This document shows positions 40,230 through 49,600 of a stretch of DNA of 64,000 nt, one piece after another; positions within the stretch are counted from its first letter, which is position 1, and every line of letters starts with the position of its first letter. The notes below the pieces were generated by a model that searched no databases, had not been told where the DNA came from, and was given only the letters and a program-made list of their open reading frames with translations. This stretch comes from VXNJ01 sp965249595 (lineage in GTDB: Bacteria; Chloroflexota; UBA11872; VXNJ01), in contig OZ252242.1 in NCBI GenBank assembly GCA_965249595.1, positions 2,037,232 to 2,101,231 of the forward strand, in the 5' to 3' direction. The translations under genes and the position numbers were made by a program.

Positions 40230-41491
40230 TCTTCCAAACCCGACAGCGCAGGCTGGCGATATTGCTGGCCGCGGCCGTCGTTATCGCCGCGGCCGCCTTC
40301 ATCGCATTGCGAACCGATAAAGCGCCCGCGCCTAACGCGGTTGAACCGACCGCGCCTAACGCGGTTGAACCGACCGCGCAGATAGAAATCAGCCAAGCTG
40401 ATAACCAGGGAGTGTTCGAAAATTCGATCCTGTTCGGGCAAACCGCGGCATTCTCCGGACCGGCCGCCGCATTGGGAATTGGCATGCGGGACGGGATCCT
40501 GGCCGCATTTGAGGAAAAGAATCGCGCTGGCGGCGTGCACAACCGCCAATTGCTGGTCAAATCGTTAGACGATACCTATGAGCCGGAATTGGCGATCGAA
40601 AACGCCCAACGGCTCATTGACCAAGACGGAGTCTTCGCCCTCATCGGATCAGTTGGAACACCCACGTCGCGATCGACGGCCCCGGTGGCGTTGGCGGCCG
40701 GCGTGCCACTGGTGGGCCCGTTCACCGGGGCGGCCATATTGCGCGACGCCTCTTTCCCGAATATCGTCAACCTGCGCGCTTCGTACGCGCAGGAAGCCGA
40801 AACGATGGTACAACGGCTCTTTGGCGAACAGGGAAATTCGCGCATCGCCGTTGTCTATCAGGATGACTCGTTCGGACGAACCGGCTATGAGGGCGTGCTC
40901 AGCGCCCTGGCCCGACGGAACCTGGAGCCGGTCTCAGTTGGGCTGTACACCCGCAACACACTGGCTGTTAAAACGGCGTTCCTGGATGTCGCGGCCGGAA
41001 ACCCGGACGCCATCATCGTAATAGGTCCTTATCAACCAACCGCCCGCTTGGTTGAATTGGCCGACAAATTGGACCTGCAAGTGCAATTTATGGCAATTTC
41101 ATTTGTCGGCACCAACGCCCTGGCCGACCAACTTGGTCCCTTGGGCGAGGGGGTTCAAATTACCCAGGTGGTTCCGTTTCCAACCGATGCCCAATTGCCG
41201 ATAACGGCCCAGTATCTGCAAGCCCTGGCCGACCATGACCCAGCCGTTCAACCGGGTTTCGTGTCTTTTGAGGGCTACCTGGCCGGACGGATGACGATAG
41301 CTGCGCTGGAGCTCTGTGGGCCGGAGCTGAACCGTGAGTGCTTTCTGGCCAGTTTGCCCAACAACGGGCCGATCGATCTGGGTGGATTTGCACTGGAATT
41401 CGGATCAGGCGACAACCAGGGATCGGATGCCGTTTTCTTAACGGTGATCAACAGCGACGGGCGCGTTGAGCCGGCATTGGTCGGCGGATAG
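40226..41491 (+). CDS. Branched-chain amino acid-type solute-binding protein
   Basis: A periplasmic-type ligand-binding protein (Peripla_BP_6, LivK-like) of 421 residues. The N-terminal helix RLAILLAAAVVIAAAAFIAL is a signal anchor. Mature residues begin with a low-complexity Pro/Glu/Thr linker that includes two perfect copies of an eight-residue unit. The family pattern then follows: ILFGQTAAFSGPAAALGIGM, the inner-cleft region IGSVGTPTSRS, and VVYQDDSFGRTGYEG. No ABC permease or ATPase is nearby; the next gene is a sensor kinase. I infer that it senses a ligand rather than feeding a transporter. The start is TTG at 40226, overlapping the kinase gene. Confidence 0.85.
   Translation: MIFQTRQRRLAILLAAAVVIAAAAFIALRTDKAPAPNAVEPTAPNAVEPTAQIEISQADNQGVFENSILFGQTAAFSGPAAALGIGMRDGILAAFEEKNRAGGVHNRQLLVKSLDDTYEPELAIENAQRLIDQDGVFALIGSVGTPTSRSTAPVALAAGVPLVGPFTGAAILRDASFPNIVNLRASYAQEAETMVQRLFGEQGNSRIAVVYQDDSFGRTGYEGVLSALARRNLEPVSVGLYTRNTLAVKTAFLDVAAGNPDAIIVIGPYQPTARLVELADKLDLQVQFMAISFVGTNALADQLGPLGEGVQITQVVPFPTDAQLPITAQYLQALADHDPAVQPGFVSFEGYLAGRMTIAALELCGPELNRECFLASLPNNGPIDLGGFALEFGSGDNQGSDAVFLTVINSDGRVEPALVGG
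40328..40375 (+). repeat. Perfect 24-base tandem duplication
   Basis: Two identical copies of a 24-base unit beginning GCGCCTAACGCGGTTGAACC, at 40328-40351 and 40352-40375. Each encodes Ala-Pro-Asn-Ala-Val-Glu-Pro-Thr in the linker after the signal anchor of the binding protein. Such an in-frame repeat can change in number by slippage without breaking the gene. Confidence 0.85.
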
Positions 41492-41508
41492 CCGGCGAAA
41501 CGTGCAAA

Positions 41509-43746
41509 TTGACCATCGATAGGGAACCCGATTCAATCGGCCAGACCGAAACTCTAGGCCGCCTGAGCAAATGGATTGCCGCGGTGCGCGGTGGCCCACG
41601 CCTGATTCGGACACAGCTCTATCTGGGGATCGGCGGTGCGGTGGCGCTGACGATCGCTGCCGGATTGGTAGGTCTGATTTCGTTTGAGCAACTGCGGGTA
41701 ACGCAATCCGAAATCACCGAAGTGGCGGTACCGGATCTAACTTCGGCGTTTGCCTTGGAGCGCTTCAGCGGGAATCTGGAGGCGGCCGGTCCGGCGATCG
41801 TCAGCGCCGAGAACGAAGCCGAGCTGGGCCAGCTCATTGCCGCCGTGGACGCCGAGCGGGCGGCCGGCAATGAGCTGCTCGAGGCGCTTGATGCGGCGGG
41901 TTCAGTCGATGCCGAAATCCTCTCAATCTCACAGCAGTTGGCGTCCCTAAATGACGATATCGGCGAGCTGGAGTCGCTCAAGGTCGAGGCGCTTCAGGTC
42001 GATCGCAGTTCGTCGACGCTGTCGATTCGGATTGCCGGGTTGCGCGACGAAATTCGTTCGGTGCTGGTGCCGGCGATCGACGACCAACTCTTTTTTCTAT
42101 CCACCGGCTACCGCGAGCTCGCAGACATAGACCCGCAGTCGCCGCCCGATGGTGCCAGCCATTTGAACGTTGATCAGTTGGGCATTTATCGCTCCCTGGT
42201 GACGCTGCAAACCGATGTAAATATCGCCGTGCAGTTGATTGCATCGGCCTTCATCGTCGCCGACGCCGATGCCGTCGAGCCATTGCGTGAACGATTCGAG
42301 GCGGCAATCGGGCGGGCCGAACTGAGCATGCGGTCGCTGCGCGGGTCTCCCGTCTTCGGTCTGTTGACTCCGGGGCTAAACCAACTCTCGGCGCTGGCCC
42401 TGGCCGAAGACGGAGGATTCGACCTGATTGACCGCCGCTTGCGATTGGTCGATCTGCAGGCGGACGCGTTGGCGCGAAGTCGCCGCAATGGCGATCGACT
42501 GAGCCAACTCGTAAACGCCAGGGTTGAAAACACCCAGGCTCAAGCAGCCGCGGCGGCTGATCAATCAGCCCGGGCAATTGGTCTGGGACGAACTTTGTTG
42601 GTGCTCATTACGATCATCAGCGCTGGCGGTGCGGTAACCATCGCCGTCTTCTATGTCGGCAGGATCATATCCAGGCGCATCGGACAGCTGTCCGGCCACA
42701 TGCGGCGTTTGGCCGGCGGCGAACTGGAGACCTCATTGACCATGCAGGGCCAGGATGAAATCACCGACATGGCCGAGGCGCTTGAGGTGTTTAGGCGGCA
42801 CGCGCTGGAGGTGCAACGGCTCAATTTGGTCGAAGAACTGGCCGCTGAAATTCAAAGAAACAATGAAGCGCTGCAATCGGCTCTGGCTGAATTACAGCAG
42901 GCTCAACAGCAAATAATCTCCAGCCAAAAACTGGCCGCCCTGGGCGAACTTACCGCGGCGGTGGCGCATGAGATCCGCAACCCGCTCAACTTCGTTAAGA
43001 ACTTCTCGGAGGCATCAGAGGATCTGATCGAGGAACTAAGCGAGATCATTGACGATGTCGGCGAGTCGGTTGACGAGGAGAACCGGGGGCTATTGGCTGA
43101 AATAGCCGGCGATTTGACGGCCAACCTGCAGCGCATTCGCTCGCACGGCAACCGGGCCGAATTGATCGTGACCAACATGCTGCAGATGGGTCGCGCCCGA
43201 ACCGGCGAACAAGTTGCAACCAATCTGAACGATCTAATCACCGTGCACGCCAAGTTGGCCTACCAAGGAGCGCGAACCCGCGACCCCGACCTATCGATCG
43301 ATATGGTTTTTGACCTTGATTCCGAAATGGGTGAGGTGGCGGTAATTCCGCAGGACGTCGGACGGGTGTTCCTAAATCTGGTCGGCAATGCCTGCGATGC
43401 GGTCGACAGCCGGTGGCGGCCCGATGGAGGGTCCGGGGTGCGCTATCCGCCGGGTGAGGGACCCAACATCACGGTTACTTCAAAACGCGAACCGGACAGT
43501 GTCAGGGTCACGGTCCGTGACAACGGCGGCGGCATTGCCAAAGATGCAATAGACAAGATCTTCAACCCGTTCTTCACCACCAAGCCGCCGGATCGGGGAA
43601 CCGGTTTGGGTCTGTCGATTTCCAACGACATAATCACCAGCCGACTGGGGGAACTATCGGTCGATTCGGTCGTCGGCGAGTACACCGAATTCCGAGTCAG
43701 TTTTCCGTTGCAACCTCCGCCTGACGAGCCGGCCGGCCCCCAATAA
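41509..43746 (+). CDS. HAMP sensor histidine kinase (TorS-like sensor region)
   Basis: A membrane histidine kinase of 745 residues. It has an N-terminal helix (about 40-62), a long extracytoplasmic helical region to about residue 355 similar in length to TorS-type sensors, a second helix at about 360-382, then a HAMP linker (RIISRRIGQLSGHMRRL), a coiled coil, HisKA with His487 in AVAHEIRNPLNF, and an HATPase domain with FLNLVGNACDAVDSRW (N box), DNGGGIAKDAIDKIFNPFFTTK (G1/F) and RGTGLGLSISNDI. TorS works with a periplasmic binding protein, TorT. The adjacent solute-binding protein is the obvious partner here. The start is TTG 41509; no separate receiver protein follows. Confidence 0.9.
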   Translation: MTIDREPDSIGQTETLGRLSKWIAAVRGGPRLIRTQLYLGIGGAVALTIAAGLVGLISFEQLRVTQSEITEVAVPDLTSAFALERFSGNLEAAGPAIVSAENEAELGQLIAAVDAERAAGNELLEALDAAGSVDAEILSISQQLASLNDDIGELESLKVEALQVDRSSSTLSIRIAGLRDEIRSVLVPAIDDQLFFLSTGYRELADIDPQSPPDGASHLNVDQLGIYRSLVTLQTDVNIAVQLIASAFIVADADAVEPLRERFEAAIGRAELSMRSLRGSPVFGLLTPGLNQLSALALAEDGGFDLIDRRLRLVDLQADALARSRRNGDRLSQLVNARVENTQAQAAAAADQSARAIGLGRTLLVLITIISAGGAVTIAVFYVGRIISRRIGQLSGHMRRLAGGELETSLTMQGQDEITDMAEALEVFRRHALEVQRLNLVEELAAEIQRNNEALQSALAELQQAQQQIISSQKLAALGELTAAVAHEIRNPLNFVKNFSEASEDLIEELSEIIDDVGESVDEENRGLLAEIAGDLTANLQRIRSHGNRAELIVTNMLQMGRARTGEQVATNLNDLITVHAKLAYQGARTRDPDLSIDMVFDLDSEMGEVAVIPQDVGRVFLNLVGNACDAVDSRWRPDGGSGVRYPPGEGPNITVTSKREPDSVRVTVRDNGGGIAKDAIDKIFNPFFTTKPPDRGTGLGLSISNDIITSRLGELSVDSVVGEYTEFRVSFPLQPPPDEPAGPQ

Positions 43747-43938
43747 ATTCGACTAGCCGGCCGACAACCCGATGACGGCAACGGCGCACCGGGCAATGAG
43801 GCCAGTGCATGGGCCGCCCGAGAGTTGGTGATTCAAATCGGGGCGACGGTTTGCCAAATCCGAACGCTATTGCCGGCCGTCGACGAGGGCTTTGGTGAGC
43901 GGCAGGTCCGTCCGCTGGCGGCGAAAGGTATTCTGCCG

Positions 43939-44901
43939 TCAGGCGGGCAGATAAACGCGATCGGCCTCGGGGTCAGCATCGGTGCTTGGCACGGTTGCCA
44001 CCGCGCCCCAAAAGGCCTCTGGAATCGGGTGGTTGGCCCAATCGATGGTCTCGGCGATTCGCTCCGCTTTGGAGCAGCCGCAGATAGTTACCGAAACCAG
44101 TGGATCGCGAAGCGAAAACTGCAGCGCGGCCGCCCCGATAGGCACTGAATATTCGGCGCAAATTGATTCGATTTGACGAACCGGGATGAGTTTTTCGTCA
44201 GAAGCCGGCATGTAGGTGAGGCGCGGATAGGCATCGGCTCCCTTGGCCAGCACCCCACCCATGTATGGCGCGGCGTTGAGTACGACCGTCCCGCGGGCAA
44301 CGGCCAGGCGGAAAAGTGGCCCGGCATTGGAATTGATGATCGAATAGCGATTGTGGCTGATCATGAAATCAAAGTCCCACCGCTCGACCAACGGCGCCAT
44401 CACCTTAACGTCGCCGGCGGCCAGACCAACGTAGTCGGCGATTCCTTCGTCACGGATTGCAAAGAGTTCGTCGAGGGCTCCGCCAGAACGGGTTACCTCA
44501 TTTATGTCGCCGGCGTATTCAGGATCATGCAAATGCAATATTTCGACCTTGTCGACTTCCAGAGCCGCCAGTGTCTCGTTGAGCGAGCGGCGGACCTGTC
44601 CCGCATCGAAGGATCCGGTGTCCATGTTCCGGTCAACCTTGGTGGAAATAACAAGATCATCCGGGCGGCCGCCGCGCTCGCGAATTACGTCGCCAATTCG
44701 CTGCTCGGAGCGGCCCATGCCGTAGTTGCGTGAGGTGTCGAGAAAATTGATCGGGCCATCAAAAATCGCCCGAATCGTCTCATAGGCCCGCTCGACGCCG
44801 ACTTCGTAACCGTAGGTATCGGGCATATTCCCGAAGGCCGAGGTTCCAATACAAACCGGCGTAACAGACAGATCGGTCTGTCCGAGGCAGACTTTTTCCA
44901 T
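43939..44901 (-). CDS. Aldo/keto reductase
   Basis: An NAD(P)H-dependent oxidoreductase of about 320 residues with a TIM-barrel fold. The catalytic tetrad is in place: Asp55 and Tyr60 in NFLDTSRNYGMG, Lys88 in VISTKVDR, and His125 in ILHLHDPEYA. The cofactor end is SVTICGCSKAERIAETI. It belongs to the L-fucose dehydrogenase/pyridoxal 4-dehydrogenase-like branch. The open frame reaches 44937; ATG 44901 (MEKVCLGQTDLSV) fits the family start. It is divergent from the Gfo/Idh gene; the two may act on the same sugar or cyclitol, which is inference. Confidence 0.88.
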   Translation of the reverse strand: MEKVCLGQTDLSVTPVCIGTSAFGNMPDTYGYEVGVERAYETIRAIFDGPINFLDTSRNYGMGRSEQRIGDVIRERGGRPDDLVISTKVDRNMDTGSFDAGQVRRSLNETLAALEVDKVEILHLHDPEYAGDINEVTRSGGALDELFAIRDEGIADYVGLAAGDVKVMAPLVERWDFDFMISHNRYSIINSNAGPLFRLAVARGTVVLNAAPYMGGVLAKGADAYPRLTYMPASDEKLIPVRQIESICAEYSVPIGAAALQFSLRDPLVSVTICGCSKAERIAETIDWANHPIPEAFWGAVATVPSTDADPEADRVYLPA

Positions 44902-45069
44902 ATCGCAATCCATAGCTAACGGGGTTGGGCGGCGCAACCCGCTGGTGGGATCATTATCTTCAAAGCGTTAATAAGTCGAGAGGAAATTTTGGGCTCCGCG
45001 ACAGGCCGGGCACAATCTAAACAGCATAAAACGCGTTTATTCGCGAGAAATCGTCAAAGGGCATATTCA

Positions 45070-46332
45070 ATGATCAGGATCGGAATAATCGGTTGCGGGC
45101 GGATACTACCGGCCCACCTGGATGGAATTCGACAGACGCTTGCGGCCGGCGTTTGCGAGGCCACGATCACCGCCCTTTGCTCGGGCCACATCGAGAACGC
45201 CAAGATGTTTCGATCACCGGCCGACGGGATTCCTCCCCGCGAACCGCTGGTCAAGGACCCGGCCAACCCGATGAGTACGCCGCACATTTACATATCCGAT
45301 TTCCAAGATCACCGGCCGCAGGTCTACGACGATTACCGACAGATGCTCGATGACCAGATCGTCGATGCGGCCTTGGTTTTGACCCAGGTTGGCCAGCACC
45401 ATACGATGGCCGCAGATTGCTTTTCGGCCGGAGTGCACGCCCTGGTCGAAAAACCGTTGGCGATCACAACTACGGCCGCTCAGCAGATGATCGCCGCGGC
45501 CGATTCGGGGGGCTGCGTGCTTTCCGTGGCCGAGATGGTCAGGCACTTTGAGCTGCATCGGGCCCAACATTGGGCGGTAGCCAACGGACATATCGGCGAC
45601 ATCCGGCTGGCCATCCATCGCGAAATGGGTGTTCCCGGGCGATCGCCCAAGCTCGGGTCGGCCGGCCGCTGGCGCCACATCCGCAATCGGGTCGGATCCA
45701 ATACGGCCCTTGACCTGGGTGTCCACCGCTTGCACATGCTCGAATACGTGGCCGGGCCGATCCAGAGCATCAGTGGGCTAACTGACACGATGGAGAAAAC
45801 CAAATTCGCTCTTGATCGACATACCGATTACGAGTCGGTGCAGGACGAATCCGACGACTTTTGCATTTCGCAACTCGAATTTGCCAACGGCGGCTACGGC
45901 CAGGTGCTGATCGTGCGCGGATTGCACGGCCGGCCGCTGGATCAACCGATCGTTACCGCCTATTACGGCAGTGGCGGGTCAATCGTTGGTCGGACCATCA
46001 CCAACCAGGACGGACAAGATCGCGATGTCGTCGAGCTGCTCCACGAGGAGGCCGATTCTTCGCTTTTGGATTCCTGGTTCCCGGGCGGCCTAAAACATGA
46101 ATTTGGTCTGCAATTTGCAGATTTCATCGCCGCCATCGAGAGCGGCGGTCAACGCTGGCCGGAATGCGACGGAAGGCAGGGTTTGCGCGATCTGGCCCTA
46201 GCCTACGCCCAAATTGAATCTTCGCAATTGGGTCGCCCGGTCACTCCCCAAGAGGTCATCGACCGGCAGGCTTATGCCTGGCAGGGGCCGATCGACGAGG
46301 CGCTCGGCATCGAGGCGGCCAAGCCAAACTAA
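45070..46332 (+). CDS. Gfo/Idh/MocA family oxidoreductase, long form
   Basis: The 420-residue enzyme has a typical Rossmann N-terminus (MIRIGIIGCGRILPAHLDGI), VHALVEKPLAITTTAAQQMI with the active-site Lys-Pro, and a C-terminal domain with NTALDLGVHRLHMLEYVAG, where a His in the place of the usual catalytic residue is seen. It is 60-80 residues longer than standard members because of insertions at about 60-100 and in the C-terminal half. The open frame starts at 44989, but ATG 45070 is exactly before the first beta strand. It ends overlapping the stop of the convergent amidase by four bases. Confidence 0.87.
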   Translation: MIRIGIIGCGRILPAHLDGIRQTLAAGVCEATITALCSGHIENAKMFRSPADGIPPREPLVKDPANPMSTPHIYISDFQDHRPQVYDDYRQMLDDQIVDAALVLTQVGQHHTMAADCFSAGVHALVEKPLAITTTAAQQMIAAADSGGCVLSVAEMVRHFELHRAQHWAVANGHIGDIRLAIHREMGVPGRSPKLGSAGRWRHIRNRVGSNTALDLGVHRLHMLEYVAGPIQSISGLTDTMEKTKFALDRHTDYESVQDESDDFCISQLEFANGGYGQVLIVRGLHGRPLDQPIVTAYYGSGGSIVGRTITNQDGQDRDVVELLHEEADSSLLDSWFPGGLKHEFGLQFADFIAAIESGGQRWPECDGRQGLRDLALAYAQIESSQLGRPVTPQEVIDRQAYAWQGPIDEALGIEAAKPN

Positions 46333-47738
46333 TCGGTGGCGATCGGTGGGATTAAATTCGCCCAGGGGATGACCCGCTCGACCAACCGCGAGTAATTGAG
46401 AACCGTCCGGTCGGCGAAACGGGGGCCCACGACCTGCAGGCCGATCGGCAATTTACCCTCGGCAAATCCGCACGGCAAAGTTGCCGCCGGGTAGCCGGTC
46501 ATGTTGAATGTAAAGGTATGGGTGCACCAGGACTCAAGCCCAAACTCGCTCGCAGCGGGCATCGGCGGGGCATCCATGCCGACCGGAATCGGCGGCACCG
46601 TCACCGTTGGCAGCATCAGCACGTCATAGCGGGAAAACAATTCGCGGCCGCGCTGGACCATCTCCCGCCGCCGAGCCCCGGCGGCGATAAATTCCTCTTT
46701 TCCAATCGTCAATCCCCGCTCCACCATCCGCACAAAGGAATCCTCAAGCAAGTGCCGCTGGCTGGCCAGCTGGGACCCTGACCGCAATGCGTAATTGGTG
46801 CAAAACAGGGTCATGAAATCTTCCGTCGGGTCGTCCCAGATCTGCCCCACCTCGTCAATGATGCAGCCGGCGTCGGCAAGGGCATCGATGGCCTGACGGA
46901 CAGCCGAAGCCACCTGGTCATCGACGTCGGCGTAACCCAATTGCGGGGCGTAGGCGATGCGCGTTTGTGAGGGTTCAAGGTCTTCCAGGCCCTCCAGATA
47001 GTCGACTGTGGGGCCCGGCAGCGAGAGGTTGTCACGTTCATCGGGGCCGGCGATTACGGAAAGCATCAAGGCCGCATCGGCCACGGTGCGCGTCATTGGA
47101 CCGGCGTGCGATAGTTGCTCGGAACCGCCAACGACCGGGTACAGCGGAACTCGCCCAAAGGACGGCTTGAAGCCGAATATTCCCGAGAAGGAACTCGGAA
47201 TACGGATAGATCCGCCGCCATCGGTGCCGATCGTCAGCGGTCCCATTCCGGCCGCCACCGCCGCCGCGCCACCGCCGCTGGACCCACCCGGGCTGTAGTC
47301 CAAATTCCAGGGATTGCGGGTGATTCCGTGCAGGTAGCTATGGGTCACCCCCATGTGCCCAAATGTCGGCATGATGGTCTTGCCGATCAGCACCGCACCG
47401 GCCGAACGCAATCGTTCCCAGACGATCGAATCTTCCTTGGCGACATTGCCGGCGCTGGCCAGCGAACCATAAGGCGTCGGTAGACCGTCAACCAGCACGT
47501 GATCTTTGAGCGAGACCGGCACGCCTTCCAGGGCGCCGGGGCGTCCCTGGTCAATTCGCGATTGTGAAATGGCGGCCTGCTCTAAGGCATCGTCGCATAC
47601 GTGATAGAACGCATTCAATGCCGGGTTGAGGCGTCCGATCTGCTCAAGTACGGCCCGCGTGACTTCGACCGCGCCCAAATCGCCATCATCGTAGCGCTGG
47701 CGCAGCTGGGTTGCTGGGAGAAAGCAGATGTCCTGCAT
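46329..47738 (-). CDS. Amidase signature family hydrolase
   Basis: A 469-residue amidase using the Ser-cisSer-Lys triad: Lys78 in GVPVSLKDHVLV, Ser153 in PGGSSGGGAAAVAAGM and the nucleophile Ser177 in GTDGGGSIRIP. It would hydrolyse an amide to acid and ammonia, or act in a glutaminase-like role, but no gatB/gatC genes are near, so a free catabolic amidase is more likely than GatA. The start is ATG 47738; an upstream opening at 47768 adds ten residues lacking family similarity. It is convergent with the Gfo/Idh gene and divergent from the PhyH gene. Confidence 0.9.
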   Translation of the reverse strand: MQDICFLPATQLRQRYDDGDLGAVEVTRAVLEQIGRLNPALNAFYHVCDDALEQAAISQSRIDQGRPGALEGVPVSLKDHVLVDGLPTPYGSLASAGNVAKEDSIVWERLRSAGAVLIGKTIMPTFGHMGVTHSYLHGITRNPWNLDYSPGGSSGGGAAAVAAGMGPLTIGTDGGGSIRIPSSFSGIFGFKPSFGRVPLYPVVGGSEQLSHAGPMTRTVADAALMLSVIAGPDERDNLSLPGPTVDYLEGLEDLEPSQTRIAYAPQLGYADVDDQVASAVRQAIDALADAGCIIDEVGQIWDDPTEDFMTLFCTNYALRSGSQLASQRHLLEDSFVRMVERGLTIGKEEFIAAGARRREMVQRGRELFSRYDVLMLPTVTVPPIPVGMDAPPMPAASEFGLESWCTHTFTFNMTGYPAATLPCGFAEGKLPIGLQVVGPRFADRTVLNYSRLVERVIPWANLIPPIATD

Positions 47739-47847
47739 TGTTAAATTCAATCGGGGGCAATGCGGCACTTTGAGTTAAGTGCGTCATCGTGATTTTGGCC
47801 TCTGCGGGCGATCGACGGCCAATTGATCTAGAAAGTTGAGGGTCGAA

Positions 47848-48687
47848 ATGCTAATTGACGCTGCGAAACGTAAGAAATTTGACGAAGACGGCTACGTATT
47901 GACGGGCGAGATCTTCGATCACGATCTGCTAGATCGCACCGCGGCCGATTTTGAGCAGCTGCGAAATGCAATGGACACCCACCTGGAAGAAGCGGGTGGC
48001 GACTCGATCAATGTCAAGGGGCGCAATTTCATCGCCGACATGCACGATCGCAGCGAATCGGCGCGGAACGTGGCCCTGGGTGAGACGATGGCCCAATTGG
48101 CCTTGGAGCTCGTCGGCGACGATGTCCGGCTTTATTGGAACCAGGCGGTGACCAAGGCACCGCGTTCCGGGGGCAAGTTCGAGTGGCATCAGGACACCGG
48201 GTACTACCCGATCGAGCCACAGGAATACCTCACAATTTGGTTGCCGTTGCACGATGTCGACGTCGAAAACGGCACCCTTTCGGTAATGCCCGGTTCGCAC
48301 CGCTGGGGCCTTCAAGAACATACAAAAGGTGAGGATTCGCCGGATCTGGTCGGCTATCGCGGCGACGACCCCGGCGTCCCGGTGCCGGTAAAAAAGGGGC
48401 AGGCCATCGCCATGTCCTCGATGTGCCTACACAGCTCCGGCCCGAATGATTCTGATTCGGCGCGATTGGCCTACGTGATCCAGTTCTGCCCGTCATTTGC
48501 AATCGATCCCAACACCGGGGGCGCAAGGGGCGCCTGGATTGAAGTTGCCAAAGGCGGGAAAGTTGTCATTGACCAGTTGCCCGGTGGCCCGCTGGGAGCG
48601 ATGGGCCAGGGTGAATCGATAGCCGCCCAAACCACCGGCGTCCAATCTGAGTTCAAGCGGCCGTCGAGCAGTCAGAAGGCAATCTGA
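47848..48687 (+). CDS. Phytanoyl-CoA dioxygenase (PhyH) family protein
   Basis: A Fe(II)/2-oxoglutarate oxygenase of 279 residues. The metal triad is His114 and Asp116 in FEWHQDTGYYP with a distal His195 in SSMCLHSSGPN; Arg206 (SARLAYVIQF) is placed to hold 2-oxoglutarate. ENGTLSVMPGSHRWG is the conserved segment of the family. The start is ATG 47848, with GAGG seven bases upstream, in preference to the TTG at 47836. Such enzymes hydroxylate lipids, osmolytes or secondary metabolites; the substrate here is unknown. A second, more distant PhyH gene lies at 60.4-61.2 kb. Confidence 0.88.
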   Translation: MLIDAAKRKKFDEDGYVLTGEIFDHDLLDRTAADFEQLRNAMDTHLEEAGGDSINVKGRNFIADMHDRSESARNVALGETMAQLALELVGDDVRLYWNQAVTKAPRSGGKFEWHQDTGYYPIEPQEYLTIWLPLHDVDVENGTLSVMPGSHRWGLQEHTKGEDSPDLVGYRGDDPGVPVPVKKGQAIAMSSMCLHSSGPNDSDSARLAYVIQFCPSFAIDPNTGGARGAWIEVAKGGKVVIDQLPGGPLGAMGQGESIAAQTTGVQSEFKRPSSSQKAI

Positions 48688-48751
48688 CTAACTCGCGCCA
48701 ATACCGGCGATCAGCTTGCGGTATTACCCGCTCTGCTTCAGATGCGGTGTC

Positions 48752-49600
48752 TTAGCCGCTCGGGAACAACACGTCAACCGGGGGCATCTGATCTAGGATC
48801 CCGGCGTTGACCGCTCGCCGATAGAGTTCGCGCAATGCCGCCACGCCCTGATCGCCCATGTCGTAGGTGAGGTCGTTGACATACATCTTGGCGAACTTTT
48901 CGCCGCGCTCAGCGTCGATGCCACGACCAAATTCAAGGGCGTAGGCGACGGCGTCGGCGTTATTGGCAAAGGCGGCCCGGATGCTTTCCTGCAATGCCCG
49001 CGCCAGATGTTCTTTGAGAGCGGGTGCCAGGGAGCGCTTGACACAGTCGAGACCGAGCGGCAGCGGCAGCCCGGTTTCGGCTTGCCAGACCGTTCCGAGG
49101 TCACTGATCTTGTGCAGGCCGGAATCAACGTAGGTCAGCTGACCCTCGTGGATCACGACCGCCGCCGCCAGTTCGCCGGCGGCAACCGGCTCCATGACCT
49201 GGTCAAAAGGGAGTTGCACGGCCTCAACTTGGGGAAGGAACATCTTCGACAGAAGGAAAGCGGTGGTTTGCGGACCGGGCATGGCCACTCGCTGGCCGGC
49301 CAAACTGGCCAGGCTGCGTATCTCTTTGGAAACTACGATTGGGCCATAACCCAGCCCCATGGACGCGCCACAACAGAGGATTTGGTAGTCGCCGGCAACC
49401 TGCGGATAAACCGCCGCCGAGATCGCAGTCATATCCAGCTCGGCGCGCAGAGCACGCTCGTTTAGGGTCTGGATGTCTTCGAGCACTTCGCGATGAGCCA
49501 ATGGCGCGCCGCCACCGATGCCCACCAAATCGTGGCTGATTGCATAGAACATGAATGCGTCATCGGCGTCCGGGCTGTGCCCGATGCTAAGTTCGCGCAT
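48752..49600 (-). CDS. mqnD: MqnD, 1,4-dihydroxy-6-naphthoate synthase
   Basis: MqnD converts cyclic dehypoxanthinyl futalosine to 1,4-dihydroxy-6-naphthoate in the futalosine route to menaquinone. The 282 residues start with LSIGHSPDADDAFMFYAI, the family's N-terminus, and have the central ISAAVYPQVAGDYQILCCGASMGLGYGPIVVS. The fold is that of a periplasmic binding protein without a signal peptide, so cytoplasmic. It is the last gene of the mqn operon: its start shares one base with the mqnC stop. The gene order mqnE-mqnA-mqnC-mqnD gives four consecutive pathway steps. Confidence 0.93.
   Translation of the reverse strand: MRELSIGHSPDADDAFMFYAISHDLVGIGGGAPLAHREVLEDIQTLNERALRAELDMTAISAAVYPQVAGDYQILCCGASMGLGYGPIVVSKEIRSLASLAGQRVAMPGPQTTAFLLSKMFLPQVEAVQLPFDQVMEPVAAGELAAAVVIHEGQLTYVDSGLHKISDLGTVWQAETGLPLPLGLDCVKRSLAPALKEHLARALQESIRAAFANNADAVAYALEFGRGIDAERGEKFAKMYVNDLTYDMGDQGVAALRELYRRAVNAGILDQMPPVDVLFPSG

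Noticed and set aside
40328..40375. CRISPR or other repeat array
   Set aside because: Only two adjacent copies with no spacer and in frame within a coding gene; it is a simple tandem duplication.
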